This document shows positions 28,417-38,641 of a stretch of DNA of 64,000 nucleotides, piece after piece. The notes below the pieces were generated by a model, which was not told where the DNA came from, did no database searches, and worked only from the letters and a program-made list of their open reading frames with translations. Origin of the DNA: Corynebacterium glucuronolyticum DSM 44120 (lineage in GTDB: Bacteria > Actinomycetota > Actinomycetes > Mycobacteriales > Mycobacteriaceae); contig NZ_CP047452.1 in assembly GCF_030440595.1 (NCBI RefSeq), positions 1,488,001-1,552,000 of the forward strand, read 5' to 3'. A program made the position numbers and the translations under genes. Position 1 is the first letter of the stretch; each line of letters begins with the position of its first letter.

Positions 28417-30383
28417 CTGCCTGTATCAGGATGAAGAGCGGAGAAAATCGATTCTGCGAGCTTGGGGCCAATCCCCTTTACCTCCTCAATTTGGTCTAGG
28501 CTTGCCTCCTTCAGTCGCTTTACGCTGCCAAAGTGTTTGACCAGGTCAGTCTTTCGCTGCGCACCGAGACCACGGATCGAATCCAACTCAGACACCCGAA
28601 GTCGCTTCGACCGCTTCTGGCGGTGAAAAGTGATCGCAAAGCGGTGAGCTTCGTCGCGCACATGCTGCAACAGGTACAGTCCCTCCGACGATCGAGGGAG
28701 GATGAGCGGATCATCATCATCGGGAATCCACACCTCCTCAAGCCGCTTTGCCAATCCAATGAGCTTCACATCGGTGATTCCCAGCTCTTCGAAGACCTCG
28801 GCAGCAGCATGCACCTGTGGCAGGCCACCATCCACAATGAACAACTGTGGCGGGTAGGCAAAACGCTTCGTCGCCTCCACATCGGTAAATTCATCTTCCT
28901 CCGGCATCGCGCGCTTGTCCTCGTTGTGCCGTTTGAAGCGACGACGCGTTACTTCCGCAATGGAAGCCACATCATTTCCAGGTTCATCACGGATAATGTA
29001 GCGGCGGTAATCCGATTTCTTAGGTAGCCCATCTTCGAACACAACCAGAGACGCAACGACATCGGTGCCCTGAATATGGGAAATATCCGTGCACTCAATA
29101 CGGAGAGGCGCCTCATCCATCTCCAAGTACTCTTTGAGCTGTTCAATGGCAGCGGAACGGGCCGTCAAATCGCCTACCCGTTTAAGTTTGTGTTGCTTCA
29201 ACGCTTCTTTCGCGTTTCTTTCAACAACCTCCATGAGCTCTCGCTTTTCCCCGCGTTGGGGTACGCGAAGCGAAATTTGTGCGCCACGGAGGTGCTCCAG
29301 CTGCTCTTGAACAGCTTCCACGTCTAGCGGAAGCTCTTGGACGAGGACCTCTTTCGGAACCACGCTGTTATGGGAAACCTCCGTGTGCGAGAGCTGATCT
29401 ACGCCACGGCGCTCCAGTTCCACTGCTGTCTCCTGCTTTGCCAGACTTGCATCGTTGTAGAACTGCATGAGGAAGTCCTGCATGAGTTCAGCAATGGGCT
29501 CGTCTCCTTCCTTCTCCACGACCCACCCACGCTGGCCACGGATGCGCCCGCCCCGCACGTGGAAAATCTGCACGGCGGCCTCCAACTCGTCTGTGACAAA
29601 GGCGATCAGATCTGCATCTGTACCGTCGCCGAACACGACGGACTGACGTTCCATTGCTTTGGAGATCGCTCCCAGATTGTCGCGTAGCCGAGCTGCCTTC
29701 TCAAAGTCCAGCTCCTCTGCGGCTTGATTCATCTCGCGCTTCAAGCTCCGTGTCACCGCATCCGTCTGCCCTGCCATAAAGGAACAGAAACCGTTAACGA
29801 TCTCGCGGTGCTCTTCGACGCTCACCCGGCCCACGCACGGGGCGCTGCACTTGTCGATGTACCCCAAAAGACACGGACGTTCTAGCTGCCGTTGCCTGTT
29901 GAAAACACCCTTCGAACAGGTTCGAAGCGGGAATACGCGCGTAAGCAGGTCAAGGGTTTCGCGAATTGCCCACGCATGAGAATAGGGGCCAAAGTATCGG
30001 ACGCCCTTCCGCCTCGGACCGCGATAGAGGAAAGCTCGCGGGTATTGCTCTTTCAAAGAAACAGCCAGCATCGGATACGTCTTATCGTCCCGATACATGA
30101 CGTTAAACTTGGGATCGAATTTCTTGATCCACGTATATTCGAGCTGCAGCGCTTCTACCTCGGAAGCAACTACCGTCCACTCCACAGACGCTCCCGTGGT
30201 CACCATCTGTCTCGTCCGCGGGTGGAGATCTTGCAGTGGCTGGAAATAGTTTGCCAAACGGGCACGCAGGTTCTTTGCCTTGCCGACGTAAATCACCGTC
30301 TTATGTGCATCACGGAACTTGTATACCCCCGGTTCCTCCGGGATCGTTCCCGGTGCGGGACGGTAGCTCAACGGGTCTGCCAC
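28341..30383 (-). CDS. uvrC: Excinuclease ABC subunit C
   Basis: Makes both incisions in nucleotide excision repair with UvrAB. Of 680 residues, the N-terminal GIY-YIG nuclease is at [20 protein letters not shown], a UVR helical pair lies near residue 205-240 ([19 protein letters not shown]), the RNase H-like nuclease follows ([18 protein letters not shown] and [13 protein letters not shown]), and two helix-hairpin-helix motifs ([29 protein letters not shown]) end the core. The last 23 residues are repeats of ADAKPV, absent from relatives. The GTG at 30383 is chosen for its AAGGAAG site and for [12 protein letters not shown], the usual start. Confidence 0.97.
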   Translation of the reverse strand: MADPLSYRPAPGTIPEEPGVYKFRDAHKTVIYVGKAKNLRARLANYFQPLQDLHPRTRQMVTTGASVEWTVVASEVEALQLEYTWIKKFDPKFNVMYRDDKTYPMLAVSLKEQYPRAFLYRGPRRKGVRYFGPYSHAWAIRETLDLLTRVFPLRTCSKGVFNRQRQLERPCLLGYIDKCSAPCVGRVSVEEHREIVNGFCSFMAGQTDAVTRSLKREMNQAAEELDFEKAARLRDNLGAISKAMERQSVVFGDGTDADLIAFVTDELEAAVQIFHVRGGRIRGQRGWVVEKEGDEPIAELMQDFLMQFYNDASLAKQETAVELERRGVDQLSHTEVSHNSVVPKEVLVQELPLDVEAVQEQLEHLRGAQISLRVPQRGEKRELMEVVERNAKEALKQHKLKRVGDLTARSAAIEQLKEYLEMDEAPLRIECTDISHIQGTDVVASLVVFEDGLPKKSDYRRYIIRDEPGNDVASIAEVTRRRFKRHNEDKRAMPEEDEFTDVEATKRFAYPPQLFIVDGGLPQVHAAAEVFEELGITDVKLIGLAKRLEEVWIPDDDDPLILPRSSEGLYLLQHVRDEAHRFAITFHRQKRSKRLRVSELDSIRGLGAQRKTDLVKHFGSVKRLKEASLDQIEEVKGIGPKLAESIFSALHPDTGSRRVAETKPVADTKPVADAKPVADA

Positions 30384-30454
30384 AAACACACTTCCTTCCA
30401 CAAACTACAACCAATGTAGCCCACGTGAATTCCTCCTCTACGTCCATCGGTGCC

Positions 30455-30490
30455 CCAAAAAAACCGAACCCCACTCGTCAGAGCGGGGTT
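30455..30490 (-). terminator. Rho-independent terminator upstream of uvrC
   Basis: On the minus strand AACCCCGCTC pairs with GAGTGGGGTT (one G-T pair) around a TGAC loop, followed by CGG and seven T. It ends the transcript of the PH-domain gene and lies 72 bases before the uvrC start. Confidence 0.85.
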
Positions 30491-30625
30491 GCCGCCACAC
30501 TTTCTGGCGCTGACATGCGACGAGCAGAGTCATGTGACAAGCAGAGTTATGTGAAGAGCAGGGTTCTACGTAATCGCCGTAGGCACACGCCACGCAGCAG
30601 ATAGGTGGCGTGGAGGAAACATCGC

Positions 30626-31210
30626 TTACTCGTCTGGCATGTATGCGTTCTCAAGCTCGCGGAACTCGTGCACTTTGCGCACCACATGTTCACCGTCTCC
30701 GGCTTGAAAAGCCAGCATGGAAACGAACTCAAATTCCGGAAGCTCGAGCCGAGCCCACCTGTCGCCCTTAGGAAACGCGAGGCCGTACACGATCTGCCAC
30801 GGATAAAACCGCGTCCCGAGGAAGTTACGAACCTCCACGCCATCTTCATTGGCACGAACGCGCGGCCGGCGGATGAGGAGGCACAGGAACAGACCAATGA
30901 TCCCGATACCGATAAAAGCGAGGTCATCAGCCACGGAAAGGGCAGCACCGTTTTCGTCCATGCCCACGGCAACCGTCATGAATGCCGCACCAAGCACAAC
31001 AATGACCATCGCGACGATCATGACCTTGGTCAAGTACGGTGAGCGAACCTCGAACTTCCACGGTTTAGAAGAAGAGATGGTGGGGTCAAGCGCCACCATG
31101 CGTGTGATCTCTTGCTCATCCGCCGGATTCTGCGTGCTCTCTCCTGGTGTAGGAGCGTTCACCGCTTCACCCGCCGACTGCTGATCTTTTGGTGCTTCTT
31201 GTTCACTCAT
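30626..31210 (-). CDS. PH-domain membrane protein of the corynebacterial rib locus
   Basis: A 194-residue protein with a hydrophilic, Pro/Glu-rich N-terminus (about 50 residues), two membrane helices (VMIVAMVIVVLGAAFMTVAV and LAFIGIGIIGLFLCLLI), and a C-terminal bacterial PH-like domain (DGVEVRNFLGTRFYPWQIVY, FPKGDRWARLELPEFEFVSM). Actinobacteria carry such a gene next to ribH. Function unknown; a membrane scaffold role is a guess. Two adjacent ATG codons fit the GGAG site; I took the second, at 31210. Confidence 0.82.
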   Translation of the reverse strand: MSEQEAPKDQQSAGEAVNAPTPGESTQNPADEQEITRMVALDPTISSSKPWKFEVRSPYLTKVMIVAMVIVVLGAAFMTVAVGMDENGAALSVADDLAFIGIGIIGLFLCLLIRRPRVRANEDGVEVRNFLGTRFYPWQIVYGLAFPKGDRWARLELPEFEFVSMLAFQAGDGEHVVRKVHEFRELENAYMPDE

Positions 31211-31243
31211 CATTATCTCCTCTGCTGCCTGTACTCCTCGGCA

Positions 31244-31732
31244 CTATTTCCAGCTGCCAGCGTCTTTGACAATCTTCCGCAGCGTGAGCGCTGTGTGCAG
31301 CGCCGCAAACATCGCATCCGCGCCTTTATCTTCGCTTGCACCTTCCACACCCGAGCGCTCCCGCGCTTGCTCAAGCGTGTTGGTCGTGAGGACTCCGTTG
31401 CCGATCGGAGTCCCCGTGTCCAAGGCAATGCGGGTCAGCCCTTCGGTGACAGAGTCGCACACATAGTCAAAGTGCGGTGTTCCTCCCTTTACCACGCAGC
31501 CGGTTGCTACAACTGCGTCGAAGTGTTGAGCCAGCTTGGCCACCACTACAGGGATTTCAAGTGCGCCAACAACGCGCACGTCGTATACGCGCGCACCGAG
31601 TTCTTTCGCCTTAGCCACGGCGTGGGCATGGAGGATGTCGGTTATCTCCTCGTTCCACGTCGAGGAGACCACAGCAACGGCTAAACCCGTCGCATCGATG
31701 CTGCCAAACGTCGGCAACCCTGCTCCGGACAT
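31244..31732 (-). CDS. ribH: 6,7-dimethyl-8-ribityllumazine synthase
   Basis: Condenses the ribityl pyrimidine with dihydroxybutanone phosphate, the next-to-last step of riboflavin synthesis. The 162 residues include [35 protein letters not shown] and [21 protein letters not shown], with the catalytic histidine in TPHFDYVC. It follows ribBA after 115 bases and precedes the PH-domain gene. Confidence 0.97.
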   Translation of the reverse strand: MSGAGLPTFGSIDATGLAVAVVSSTWNEEITDILHAHAVAKAKELGARVYDVRVVGALEIPVVVAKLAQHFDAVVATGCVVKGGTPHFDYVCDSVTEGLTRIALDTGTPIGNGVLTTNTLEQARERSGVEGASEDKGADAMFAALHTALTLRKIVKDAGSWK

Positions 31733-31847
31733 ATCTACACTTCCTTTGTTTTATTGTTCGACCCAACCGTCGCTGCTGGGCACGGATACAGAGAAACTAT
31801 ACCAATGGATGATGCGAAGGCCGCACGCGATCCGCGGAGCCTCCGTC

Positions 31848-33143
31848 TTATTGCTCAGGGGTGCGGTTGCTGTGGAGTGCCTCAACAAAGGACTCGTGGG
31901 TGTGGGCAAACTCATCGAGCTCAGGCAGCTGGTGCCCCATGCGATCACGTTTGGTTTCCAGATACCGGTAGTTATCTTCACTCACTTCAACGGAAATCGG
32001 AACACGGCCGACGATATCAATCCCGTATCCGTCCAGCCCGACGCGCTTCGACGGATTGTTGGTTATCAGCCTCAGGCTTTTCACGCCCAGATCCGCCAAA
32101 ATCTGGGCACCGGTTCCGTATTCACGTGCGTCTGCCGGGAAACCAAGTGCGAGGTTCGCATCTACCGTGTCGGCCCCTTCATCCTGTAGCTGATAAGCCT
32201 TCAGCTTGGCAAGGAGCCCGATCCCGCGCCCCTCATGTCCACGCATGTACAGCAGGATGCCACGCCCCTCATCCTGAATCTTCTTCAGCGCGGCGTGGAG
32301 CTGCTGCCCGCAGTCGCAACGCCGCGAGCCAAACACATCGCCTGTCAAGCATTCGGAGTGCACGCGAACGAGGATGTTCTCGCCATCGCCTATCTCCCCT
32401 GCCACGAGCGCGACGTGTTCCACACCGTCGACAAGCGAGGTGTAGCCGTATGCCTTGAACTGTCCGTACTCGGTGGGAAGCCGGGTCTCTGCTACCCGCT
32501 CCACTAGCTTCTCGTGCGCGCGACGCCACTCGATGAGCTGCGCGATGGAGATCAGCTTCAAACCGTGCGTGTCTGCAAAGCGACGAAGTTCCGGCAAGCG
32601 AGCCATGTCGGTCGGATCGTCCTCGGACACGACCTCACACAACACACCGGCTGGCCGCAGCCCAGCAAGACGAGCGAGATCGATCGCAGCCTCCGTATGG
32701 CCTGCCCGAACGAGCACCCCACCTTCCCGTGCGCGCAGTGGGGCCACGTGACCCGGTCGGGTGAAATCATCCGGAGTAGAGGTCGCACTCGCAAGCCGTC
32801 GAACCGTCTCACAGCGCGACATCGCCGAAATACCGGTCGATCCCGTGGCCGCGTCTACGGTCACGGTGTAGGCAGTGCCGCGCACGTCCTGGTTGTTCTG
32901 AACCATCGGCGGAAGCTGCAGTCGATCGCAGTCTGCTCCAGTGAGCGGGGCGCAGACGTAGCCCGACGAGTACCGGACAAGGAACCCCATAAGCTCAGGG
33001 GTGGCTTTCTCTGCGGCAAAGATGATGTCGCCCTCGTTCTCGCGATCTTCGTCGTCAACGACAACGACGGGCTTGCCTGCGGCAATCTCTGCAATGGCCT
33101 CGTCAACGGTATCGAGTTTTACGCTTTCAGTCACCTTGTTCAC
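31848..33143 (-). CDS. ribBA: Bifunctional DHBP synthase / GTP cyclohydrolase II
   Basis: Supplies both riboflavin precursors. The N-terminal half (to about residue 205) is 3,4-dihydroxy-2-butanone 4-phosphate synthase with the acidic metal site in [16 protein letters not shown] and [20 protein letters not shown] split around GHVAPLRA. The C-terminal half is GTP cyclohydrolase II with the zinc cysteines in [20 protein letters not shown] and [19 protein letters not shown]. It starts at a GTG two bases after the ribE stop, giving tight coupling. Length 431 residues is typical. Confidence 0.97.
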   Translation of the reverse strand: MNKVTESVKLDTVDEAIAEIAAGKPVVVVDDEDRENEGDIIFAAEKATPELMGFLVRYSSGYVCAPLTGADCDRLQLPPMVQNNQDVRGTAYTVTVDAATGSTGISAMSRCETVRRLASATSTPDDFTRPGHVAPLRAREGGVLVRAGHTEAAIDLARLAGLRPAGVLCEVVSEDDPTDMARLPELRRFADTHGLKLISIAQLIEWRRAHEKLVERVAETRLPTEYGQFKAYGYTSLVDGVEHVALVAGEIGDGENILVRVHSECLTGDVFGSRRCDCGQQLHAALKKIQDEGRGILLYMRGHEGRGIGLLAKLKAYQLQDEGADTVDANLALGFPADAREYGTGAQILADLGVKSLRLITNNPSKRVGLDGYGIDIVGRVPISVEVSEDNYRYLETKRDRMGHQLPELDEFAHTHESFVEALHSNRTPEQ

Positions 33144-33144
33144 C

Positions 33145-33792
33145 TTAGTCTGTCATGCGTGCGTAACCCGTGTCGGGTGTCAGCATCTTTTCCACGTACT
33201 TCGCAATCACGTCTACCTCGATGTTGACGCTGTCCCCCGGTTCCAACGTACCGAGATTCGTGTCACGGAGTGTCGTCGGAATAAGTGACACCTCGAACCA
33301 CGCGTCCGAAGTGTTCCCCTCGGTCAACGTCCCTGTCGCGCTAACTCCCGAAACGGTCAAGGATGTGCCGTTGACACAGATGGATCCCTTTTCCACCACG
33401 TACCTGGACAAAGCTGCAGGCAAGGTGAAGCGGAAAACCTCCCAGTGGCTTCCTGGAGTCCGTTGTAGCAGAGTGGCAACGCCATCGACGTGTCCCTGAA
33501 CAAGGTGGCCACCAAGGCGTGAACCCAGTTCAGCAGCGCGCTCGAGGTTAACGGGACTTCTCTCACTGAGCGCGCCCAAATTCGAGCGGTCGAGGGATTC
33601 TTTCATCACGTCTGCTTGAAAGCTCTCGTCGGTGAATGCGGTCACAGTTAAGCACACGCCATTGACGGAGATGGAATCGCCGGTGTGCACGCCGTCGAGC
33701 ACTGTGTCCGCGTTGACAGTGAGAATAACGGAATCGTCGGCGGCTTCGAGCCTAGCGATGTGCCCGACTTCTTCTACAAGCCCTGTAAACAA
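33145..33792 (-). CDS. ribE: Riboflavin synthase alpha subunit
   Basis: Dismutates two lumazines to riboflavin. The 215-residue protein has the two lumazine-binding halves, each with its own motif: [14 protein letters not shown] and [29 protein letters not shown] links them. The start is a TTG at 33792 ([10 protein letters not shown], the family N-terminus, usually MFTG) with AAGG ten bases upstream; the gene therefore overlaps the end of ribD by 19 bases. A longer frame upstream has no homology. Confidence 0.95.
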   Translation of the reverse strand: MFTGLVEEVGHIARLEAADDSVILTVNADTVLDGVHTGDSISVNGVCLTVTAFTDESFQADVMKESLDRSNLGALSERSPVNLERAAELGSRLGGHLVQGHVDGVATLLQRTPGSHWEVFRFTLPAALSRYVVEKGSICVNGTSLTVSGVSATGTLTEGNTSDAWFEVSLIPTTLRDTNLGTLEPGDSVNIEVDVIAKYVEKMLTPDTGYARMTD

Positions 33793-34829
33793 CTGCCGTG
33801 CCTTTCTAGGACGATGAGGACATCGTCGCCAAGATTGATCGTGTCGGTGCGGCTGAACCGCTTTATGTCTTGTATGGAGGTGCCCCATCCCGTGGAGATG
33901 AGGGGGATTCCCGCGCCGAGTACCGCCGACGCAACGTAAGAATGAATGGTATCGACAAGGTCGTTGGTAAACAAAGTGGACAACACGCCAGGACCACCCT
34001 CCACGAGGATGTCGTTGTACGGCAGCTGCACGAGCTCTTCCAGAGTGTCCACTTGAATGAACCCGGTCTCATAGAGGTGGTAATCCCGTGGCACCGGGCG
34101 CGAGCCGAAAACGATCTTGTCCGGCTGGTTTTCGTACAGGCTCCCGTCCTCCCGACGGGCTGTGAGTGAAGGGTTATCGGCGAGAGCGGTCCCTGTACCC
34201 ACGAGGATGGCATCCCGCCTGGATCGATCCCTATGAGCGTAGGCGCGTGCCGTTTCTCCGGTGATCCATTGGCTCGTTCCGTCCAAAGCAGCAGCATACC
34301 CATCGATGGTGTGAGCAACTTTCACGGTGAACATGGGTCGGTGGTTCCGCTGTGCAAACAACCACGGAGTCAGCGCACCGACGGCGACAGGGAGATACTC
34401 CACCTCTACTCCGTGGCTTTTGAGGTAGTCGCCTCCCCCGGCTGCTTCAGGGGTCGATGTATCTGGGGTGAGGTATACCACCGTCGCGATACCCGCCTCG
34501 ACGAGTGCGTGTGAGCACGGGCCTGTACGGCCAGTGTGGTTGCACGGCTCGAGGGTAACGTACGCTGTTGCCCCGCGCGCATCCTCACCGGCAGCTCGCA
34601 GTGCCATGATTTCTGCGTGTGGCCCGCCAACGCGCTGGGTGGAGCCGGTGGCGATGACTCTGCCATTTTTGACAAGCGCGCACCCAACAGCGGGGTTTGG
34701 ACGCGCTCGTCCAACTGCCTCCTCACCTGCTGTGATGGCTGCGTCCACTCCCAGGCGATGGTGTTCGGGGATCCGTGGTGTGGGGGGATCTCCCCCGGGA
34801 ATCGAGGTTAGTGGTCCTCTCGCGGTCAC
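33774..34829 (-). CDS. ribD: Riboflavin biosynthesis deaminase/reductase RibD
   Basis: Performs the deamination and side-chain reduction steps of riboflavin synthesis. The N-terminal deaminase has zinc ligands in GGPHAEIMALRAAG and LEPCNHTGRTGPCSHAL; the C-terminal reductase carries VAHTIDGYAAALDGTSQWIT, RRDAILVGTGTALADNPSLT and ILVEGGPGVLSTLF. At 351 residues it is normal in length. It overlaps rpe by four bases upstream and ribE by 19 downstream. Confidence 0.96.
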   Translation of the reverse strand: MTARGPLTSIPGGDPPTPRIPEHHRLGVDAAITAGEEAVGRARPNPAVGCALVKNGRVIATGSTQRVGGPHAEIMALRAAGEDARGATAYVTLEPCNHTGRTGPCSHALVEAGIATVVYLTPDTSTPEAAGGGDYLKSHGVEVEYLPVAVGALTPWLFAQRNHRPMFTVKVAHTIDGYAAALDGTSQWITGETARAYAHRDRSRRDAILVGTGTALADNPSLTARREDGSLYENQPDKIVFGSRPVPRDYHLYETGFIQVDTLEELVQLPYNDILVEGGPGVLSTLFTNDLVDTIHSYVASAVLGAGIPLISTGWGTSIQDIKRFSRTDTINLGDDVLIVLERHGSCLQGL

Positions 34830-35491
34830 AGGGTTGCAAGCTCCTTCAGCTTGTCGACGGCTGCGTGGGGATCATCCTTCCCGAACACCGCGGAACCAGC
34901 CACGAAAGCATCGCAGCCAGCCTCGGCAGCCTTCGTGATCGTGCCCTCTCCTACACCCCCGTCGATTTCGATCAGGGTCCTCAGCCCCTTCTTGTCGATG
35001 TACTCACGGAGTGTGCGCACCTTGTCGAGCATGTCGGGCATGAACTTTTGCCCGCCGAAGCCGGGCTCGACACTCATCACGAGCACGAGGTCGGCGATAT
35101 CAACAAGGTCGAGGTAATCCTCGATGGGGGTACCGGGTTTAACAGAGAATCCGGCGCGGACACCTTTCTCGCGTAGAGCAACGAGAAGTGGGCGCGGGTC
35201 ATCGGTAGCCTCGACGTGGAAGATGACGCAATCCGCACCGGCTTCGATGTAGTTGTCGACCCACTTTTCTGGCTCCTCGATCATGAGGTGAACGTCAAGA
35301 ATTTGGTCGGTCACCTCGTTGACGGCCTTCGTCACATCGGCACCGAAGGAAAGGTTGGGGACGAAGTGTCCATCCATGATATCGACGTGGATCCAGCCGG
35401 CGTTATCGACCTTGGCGATATCTTCTCCCAGAGCTGCGTAGTTCGCAGCCAGAATCGACGGGGCAATAATGGGACGAGTAGGTAGTGTCAT
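34826..35491 (-). CDS. rpe: Ribulose-phosphate 3-epimerase
   Basis: Interconverts ribulose 5-phosphate and xylulose 5-phosphate, linking the pentose phosphate pathway with ribulose 5-phosphate supply for RibBA. The 221-residue barrel has IIAPSILAANYAALGEDI, WIHVDIMDGHFVPNLSFG with metal ligands, VLVMSVEPGFGGQKFMPDML and IEIDGGVGEGTITKAAEAG. The ATG at 35491 gives the family start; the longer frame upstream runs through the repeat and terminator and is not real. First gene of the rpe-ribD-ribE-ribBA operon. Confidence 0.97.
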   Translation of the reverse strand: MTLPTRPIIAPSILAANYAALGEDIAKVDNAGWIHVDIMDGHFVPNLSFGADVTKAVNEVTDQILDVHLMIEEPEKWVDNYIEAGADCVIFHVEATDDPRPLLVALREKGVRAGFSVKPGTPIEDYLDLVDIADLVLVMSVEPGFGGQKFMPDMLDKVRTLREYIDKKGLRTLIEIDGGVGEGTITKAAEAGCDAFVAGSAVFGKDDPHAAVDKLKELATL

Positions 35492-35590
35492 GCCACCAAT
35501 ACTAGCCACGTTGCAGATTCCGGTGGCTAAGTACCAGAACCCATCTCCCCAGTTGCGGGGTATCCGGGGTACGGAGTCCTTCGCCGTCCC

Positions 35591-35625
35591 AAAACGAAAG
35601 GAGCGCTCCTGTTGCGAGCGCCCCT
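35591..35625 (-). terminator. Rho-independent terminator after rsmB
   Basis: On the minus strand AGGGGCGCTC pairs with GAGCGCTCCT around a seven-base loop, followed by TTCGTTTTGG. It lies about 115 bases past the rsmB stop and 100 bases before rpe. Confidence 0.75.
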
Positions 35626-35660
35626 CCCACGAACCAACCTGCTCCATGTTGCACATCGAG

Positions 35661-35714
35661 CAGATCGGCCCCATCCAGCAGATCCGCCCCATCAGGCAGA
35701 TCGGCCCGATCTGG
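35661..35714. repeat. Tandem repeat, three 18-bp units
   Basis: CAGATCGGCCCCATCCAG (35661), CAGATCCGCCCCATCAGG (35679) and CAGATCGGCCCGATCTGG (35697) are three diverged copies between rpe and rsmB, just 27 bases after the rsmB stop. Confidence 0.88.
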
Positions 35715-35741
35715 CCTTTAGGTTCGTTTTATTCTAGCTAC

Positions 35742-37604
35742 CTATTCGGCTTTCTTGCGCAGCACGGCAAAGAACATCGAATCCGTGCCATGGCGATACG
35801 TCCACATCTGCACAGATTTCTCGCGTCCCACGTTGTCCATCGGGGCAACGAGCGGATGTGCGTCTAGTTCCTCTACGGGAAGAGTGACCAGGGCCTTGTC
35901 AACGATCTCGCGCGTCTCGCGCAGATCGGGTGAGCACGTGGAGTACACCACAACGCCTCCTGGCTTGCACCGAGACACTCCGGCCTCCAGGAGTTCGTAC
36001 TGGAGCGCGGTGAGCTCCTCGATGTCGCTCTCGTCCTTCGTCCAGCGCGATTCCTGGCGACGACGCAGGGAACCCAACCCGGAACAGGGAGCATCGACGA
36101 GCACTCGATCAAAGCTGGAGCCGACGTCAACAGTTCGGCCGTCACCAACCACGACGGTGACGGGCAAGCCCTCCGTCGCCTTCCGGATGAGATCACCACG
36201 GTGCGGTGCAATCTCTACGGCGGTCACCGTGGCCCCATCAATCGCAGCGAGAGAACCGATCATCGTCGCCTTGCCACCGGGACCCGCGCACAGGTCGAGC
36301 CACCGGCCAGCATCGTTGTCTACATCGACGCGCACGAGCGCCGCGCCGATGAGTTGCGATCCCTCATCCTGGATAAATGCGAGCTTTTCCTGGACAGGTT
36401 CGATGTCTGCGGGGTTGCCGCCTTCGAGGTAAACCGCGTACGGCGAGTAGGCCCCTTCCTCGCCTCCTGTAATCAACGCCAGTTCGTCAGCGGAAATCTC
36501 CCCCGGCTTCGCCGCCAGGTGAACGATTGGCCGCGTGGAATCTGCTTCCAAGGCCTTTGCGAGTTCGTCGAAAAGAATGGTGGAAGAACCAGTAGAGGGT
36601 TCAGCGGAAGGATCAGTAGAGGGGTCGGAGCGGGCAGCGGAGGCATCAGCACGCGCCCCATCTGCAGATGACTCAGTACCCACCCCATTTGCGGATGGGA
36701 CGGCACCGCTAGGAGCGGATAGCGTTGCTAGATAACTACGCGCGATCCATTCCGGGTGACCGGTACGGAACGCCAGCTGAGCCAGTTTCCCCTCCGGTGC
36801 CAGTTCTTCGATCCACTGCTCAAGGGGCTTCTTTTGCACCGCCCGCAGGATCGCATTGACAAACCCTTTTACCCTCTGGGGCACGAGTCGAACGGACGTA
36901 TCCACAGCAGCGTGATCCTCGACCCGGGTGTACAGGAGTTGGTAGATACCCATGCGCAGTGCGTTGAGAACGATGGGATCAAGCTCGCTCATGGGACGAC
37001 TGGAGCAGCTGCCGATGATCTCGTCTAGGACACCGACCATCCGCATGGTGCCGTAGCCAATCTCGGTAGCAAAAGCGGCATCTCTGCCACTCAACCCGGC
37101 CTCCGTAATTTCCCGCGGCAAGGCGATGTTTCCGTAGGCACCGTCGTTAAACACCGCACCGAGAGCCGAGAGCGTAATCAGGCGTGGGGTGTCAACGTCG
37201 GGTACCTCGAATGATGCGTCCTGGCCACGTGACCGGCCGCCGCCTCGCCTATCATTCCGCTCGCCGCGTCGCCGGTCGTTACCGCCACGCGGACGGTCAT
37301 TTCTACCTCCGCCTCTCCGGCCGTTGCGTCCGCCACCTCTGTGGTCACTTCGGTTGTTGTCCCGCTGGTTGATCCGGCCACGATTTCCTCCGCCACCGTT
37401 CTTTTCGCCTGCAGGCCCCTTCTGCTCCTGCGCCTGCGCATCATCCAGATTTCCGGCATGACGCTTGCCGCCGACACTGATACGTCCACGCTGCTCGGGA
37501 TGCTGGCCATCAGCACCCCTGTTTGCTTCGCTACGGGGCTCCCGCTTGGAACCCGTGCTCGCCGTCGATGCCTTCTTACTGCGAGACCTAAATCCACCAC
37601 TCAT
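35742..37604 (-). CDS. rsmB: 16S rRNA (cytosine-C5)-methyltransferase RsmB/Fmu family
   Basis: Methylates C967 (E. coli numbering) of 16S rRNA from S-adenosylmethionine. Residues about 135-270 are a NusB-like RNA-binding domain; the catalytic domain has LDLCAGPGGKATMIGSLAA, VLVDAPCSGLGSLRRR (catalytic cysteine) and VVYSTCSPDLRETREIVD. At 620 residues it is much longer than the usual 450-500: residues 1-130 are rich in Arg, Gly and Asn (NGRRGGGRNDRPRGGNDRRR) and a Ser/Ala/Pro/Asp-rich insert lies near 297-342. fmt precedes it by 15 bases. Confidence 0.94.
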   Translation of the reverse strand: MSGGFRSRSKKASTASTGSKREPRSEANRGADGQHPEQRGRISVGGKRHAGNLDDAQAQEQKGPAGEKNGGGGNRGRINQRDNNRSDHRGGGRNGRRGGGRNDRPRGGNDRRRGERNDRRGGGRSRGQDASFEVPDVDTPRLITLSALGAVFNDGAYGNIALPREITEAGLSGRDAAFATEIGYGTMRMVGVLDEIIGSCSSRPMSELDPIVLNALRMGIYQLLYTRVEDHAAVDTSVRLVPQRVKGFVNAILRAVQKKPLEQWIEELAPEGKLAQLAFRTGHPEWIARSYLATLSAPSGAVPSANGVGTESSADGARADASAARSDPSTDPSAEPSTGSSTILFDELAKALEADSTRPIVHLAAKPGEISADELALITGGEEGAYSPYAVYLEGGNPADIEPVQEKLAFIQDEGSQLIGAALVRVDVDNDAGRWLDLCAGPGGKATMIGSLAAIDGATVTAVEIAPHRGDLIRKATEGLPVTVVVGDGRTVDVGSSFDRVLVDAPCSGLGSLRRRQESRWTKDESDIEELTALQYELLEAGVSRCKPGGVVVYSTCSPDLRETREIVDKALVTLPVEELDAHPLVAPMDNVGREKSVQMWTYRHGTDSMFFAVLRKKAE

Positions 37605-37619
37605 CGCTTGCGCTCCGTC

Positions 37620-38582
37620 CTACTTCCACACGATTCCGTCTTGTTGTTGAACTCCCCGGCCCCACGATGGAGCATCCATCATCTTCTTCCCCGGAGCCTG
37701 CACAGTAGACAGTGCCACTGCAACGGAACCTGTACCGACAAACACATTGTTCTTCTCAATTCGAACCTCCCCTGGTGAGAGGCTGACCTGCGATGAAGGC
37801 GGCAAGGATGATGTTGGGGCTTGCGTACACGGCAGCGGTGAAACCGGGCCGAGTTTTACTTTCGCGCCGTCCCACTGCGTCCATGCACCGGGTGCAGGTG
37901 TGAACGCCCTGATCCTGCGGTCGATTACATCCGCTGACTCTTCCCAGTCTATGCGGGCGGTATCTTTATCGAGCTTGTGGGCGTACGTTGCTTCGCCTTC
38001 CTGGGGAACGGGAACAACCGCGCCCTGCTCCAGGTCCGTCAGTGTTTGAACCAAGAGATCCGCACCTTCGTAGGCAAGTCGAGTCAGCAGGTCATCGGCC
38101 GTGTCATCGGCTGTGATGGCGGTTGTGACTGTGGACAGGACGGGGCCAGTGTCCAGGCCGGCATCGATGCGGAAGATTGTAGCTCCCGTCTGGTCGTCTC
38201 CTGCGGCGACTGCTGCCTGCACGGGTGCTGCTCCACGCCAACGGGGTAACAGGGAGTAGTGAACGTTGACGAATCCGTGTTCCGGGATGTCCAACAGCTC
38301 TTCGGGAATGAGATTGCCGTAGGCGATGACCGGGACACAGTCAGGGGCGAGCTCCTTGAGCAAAGTAACAAAACTCTTATTACCCCGCAGGGTTTCAGGT
38401 TTGTACACCGGCAGGCCGTGTTTGTCTGCACATTCCGCCACGGGAGAAGGATGCAGAGTCCGTCCGCGCCCGCGCCGTGCGTCGGGTCGCGTGACCACTC
38501 CGATCACCTCGTGGTCTGAAGCTATCAGCCTTTCCAGCGTTGCGACAGCCGGTTCCGGAGTGCCAGCAAAAAGGATCCTCAT
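37620..38582 (-). CDS. fmt: Methionyl-tRNA formyltransferase
   Basis: Formylates initiator Met-tRNA using 10-formyltetrahydrofolate. The 320 residues start MRILFAGTPEPAVATLERLI; the catalytic region is FVNVHYSLLPRWRGAAPVQA with the Asn-His pair, then TGATIFRIDAGLDTGPVL. A Ser/Pro/Gln-rich stretch (APTSSLPPSSQVSLSPGE) interrupts the C-terminal domain and is not usual. It lies 59 bases after def, whose enzyme removes the formyl group later. Confidence 0.96.
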   Translation of the reverse strand: MRILFAGTPEPAVATLERLIASDHEVIGVVTRPDARRGRGRTLHPSPVAECADKHGLPVYKPETLRGNKSFVTLLKELAPDCVPVIAYGNLIPEELLDIPEHGFVNVHYSLLPRWRGAAPVQAAVAAGDDQTGATIFRIDAGLDTGPVLSTVTTAITADDTADDLLTRLAYEGADLLVQTLTDLEQGAVVPVPQEGEATYAHKLDKDTARIDWEESADVIDRRIRAFTPAPGAWTQWDGAKVKLGPVSPLPCTQAPTSSLPPSSQVSLSPGEVRIEKNNVFVGTGSVAVALSTVQAPGKKMMDAPSWGRGVQQQDGIVWK

Positions 38583-38641
38583 TTACTTATTTCTCTTTCC
38601 ATGATGTGTGCAACGGGGGTCACCTGCGGGGCGCTGTCCTG

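Noticed and set aside
34826..35692. 288-residue form of Rpe
   Set aside because: The extra N-terminal residues read through the tandem array and a terminator; the ATG at 35491 gives the family N-terminus.
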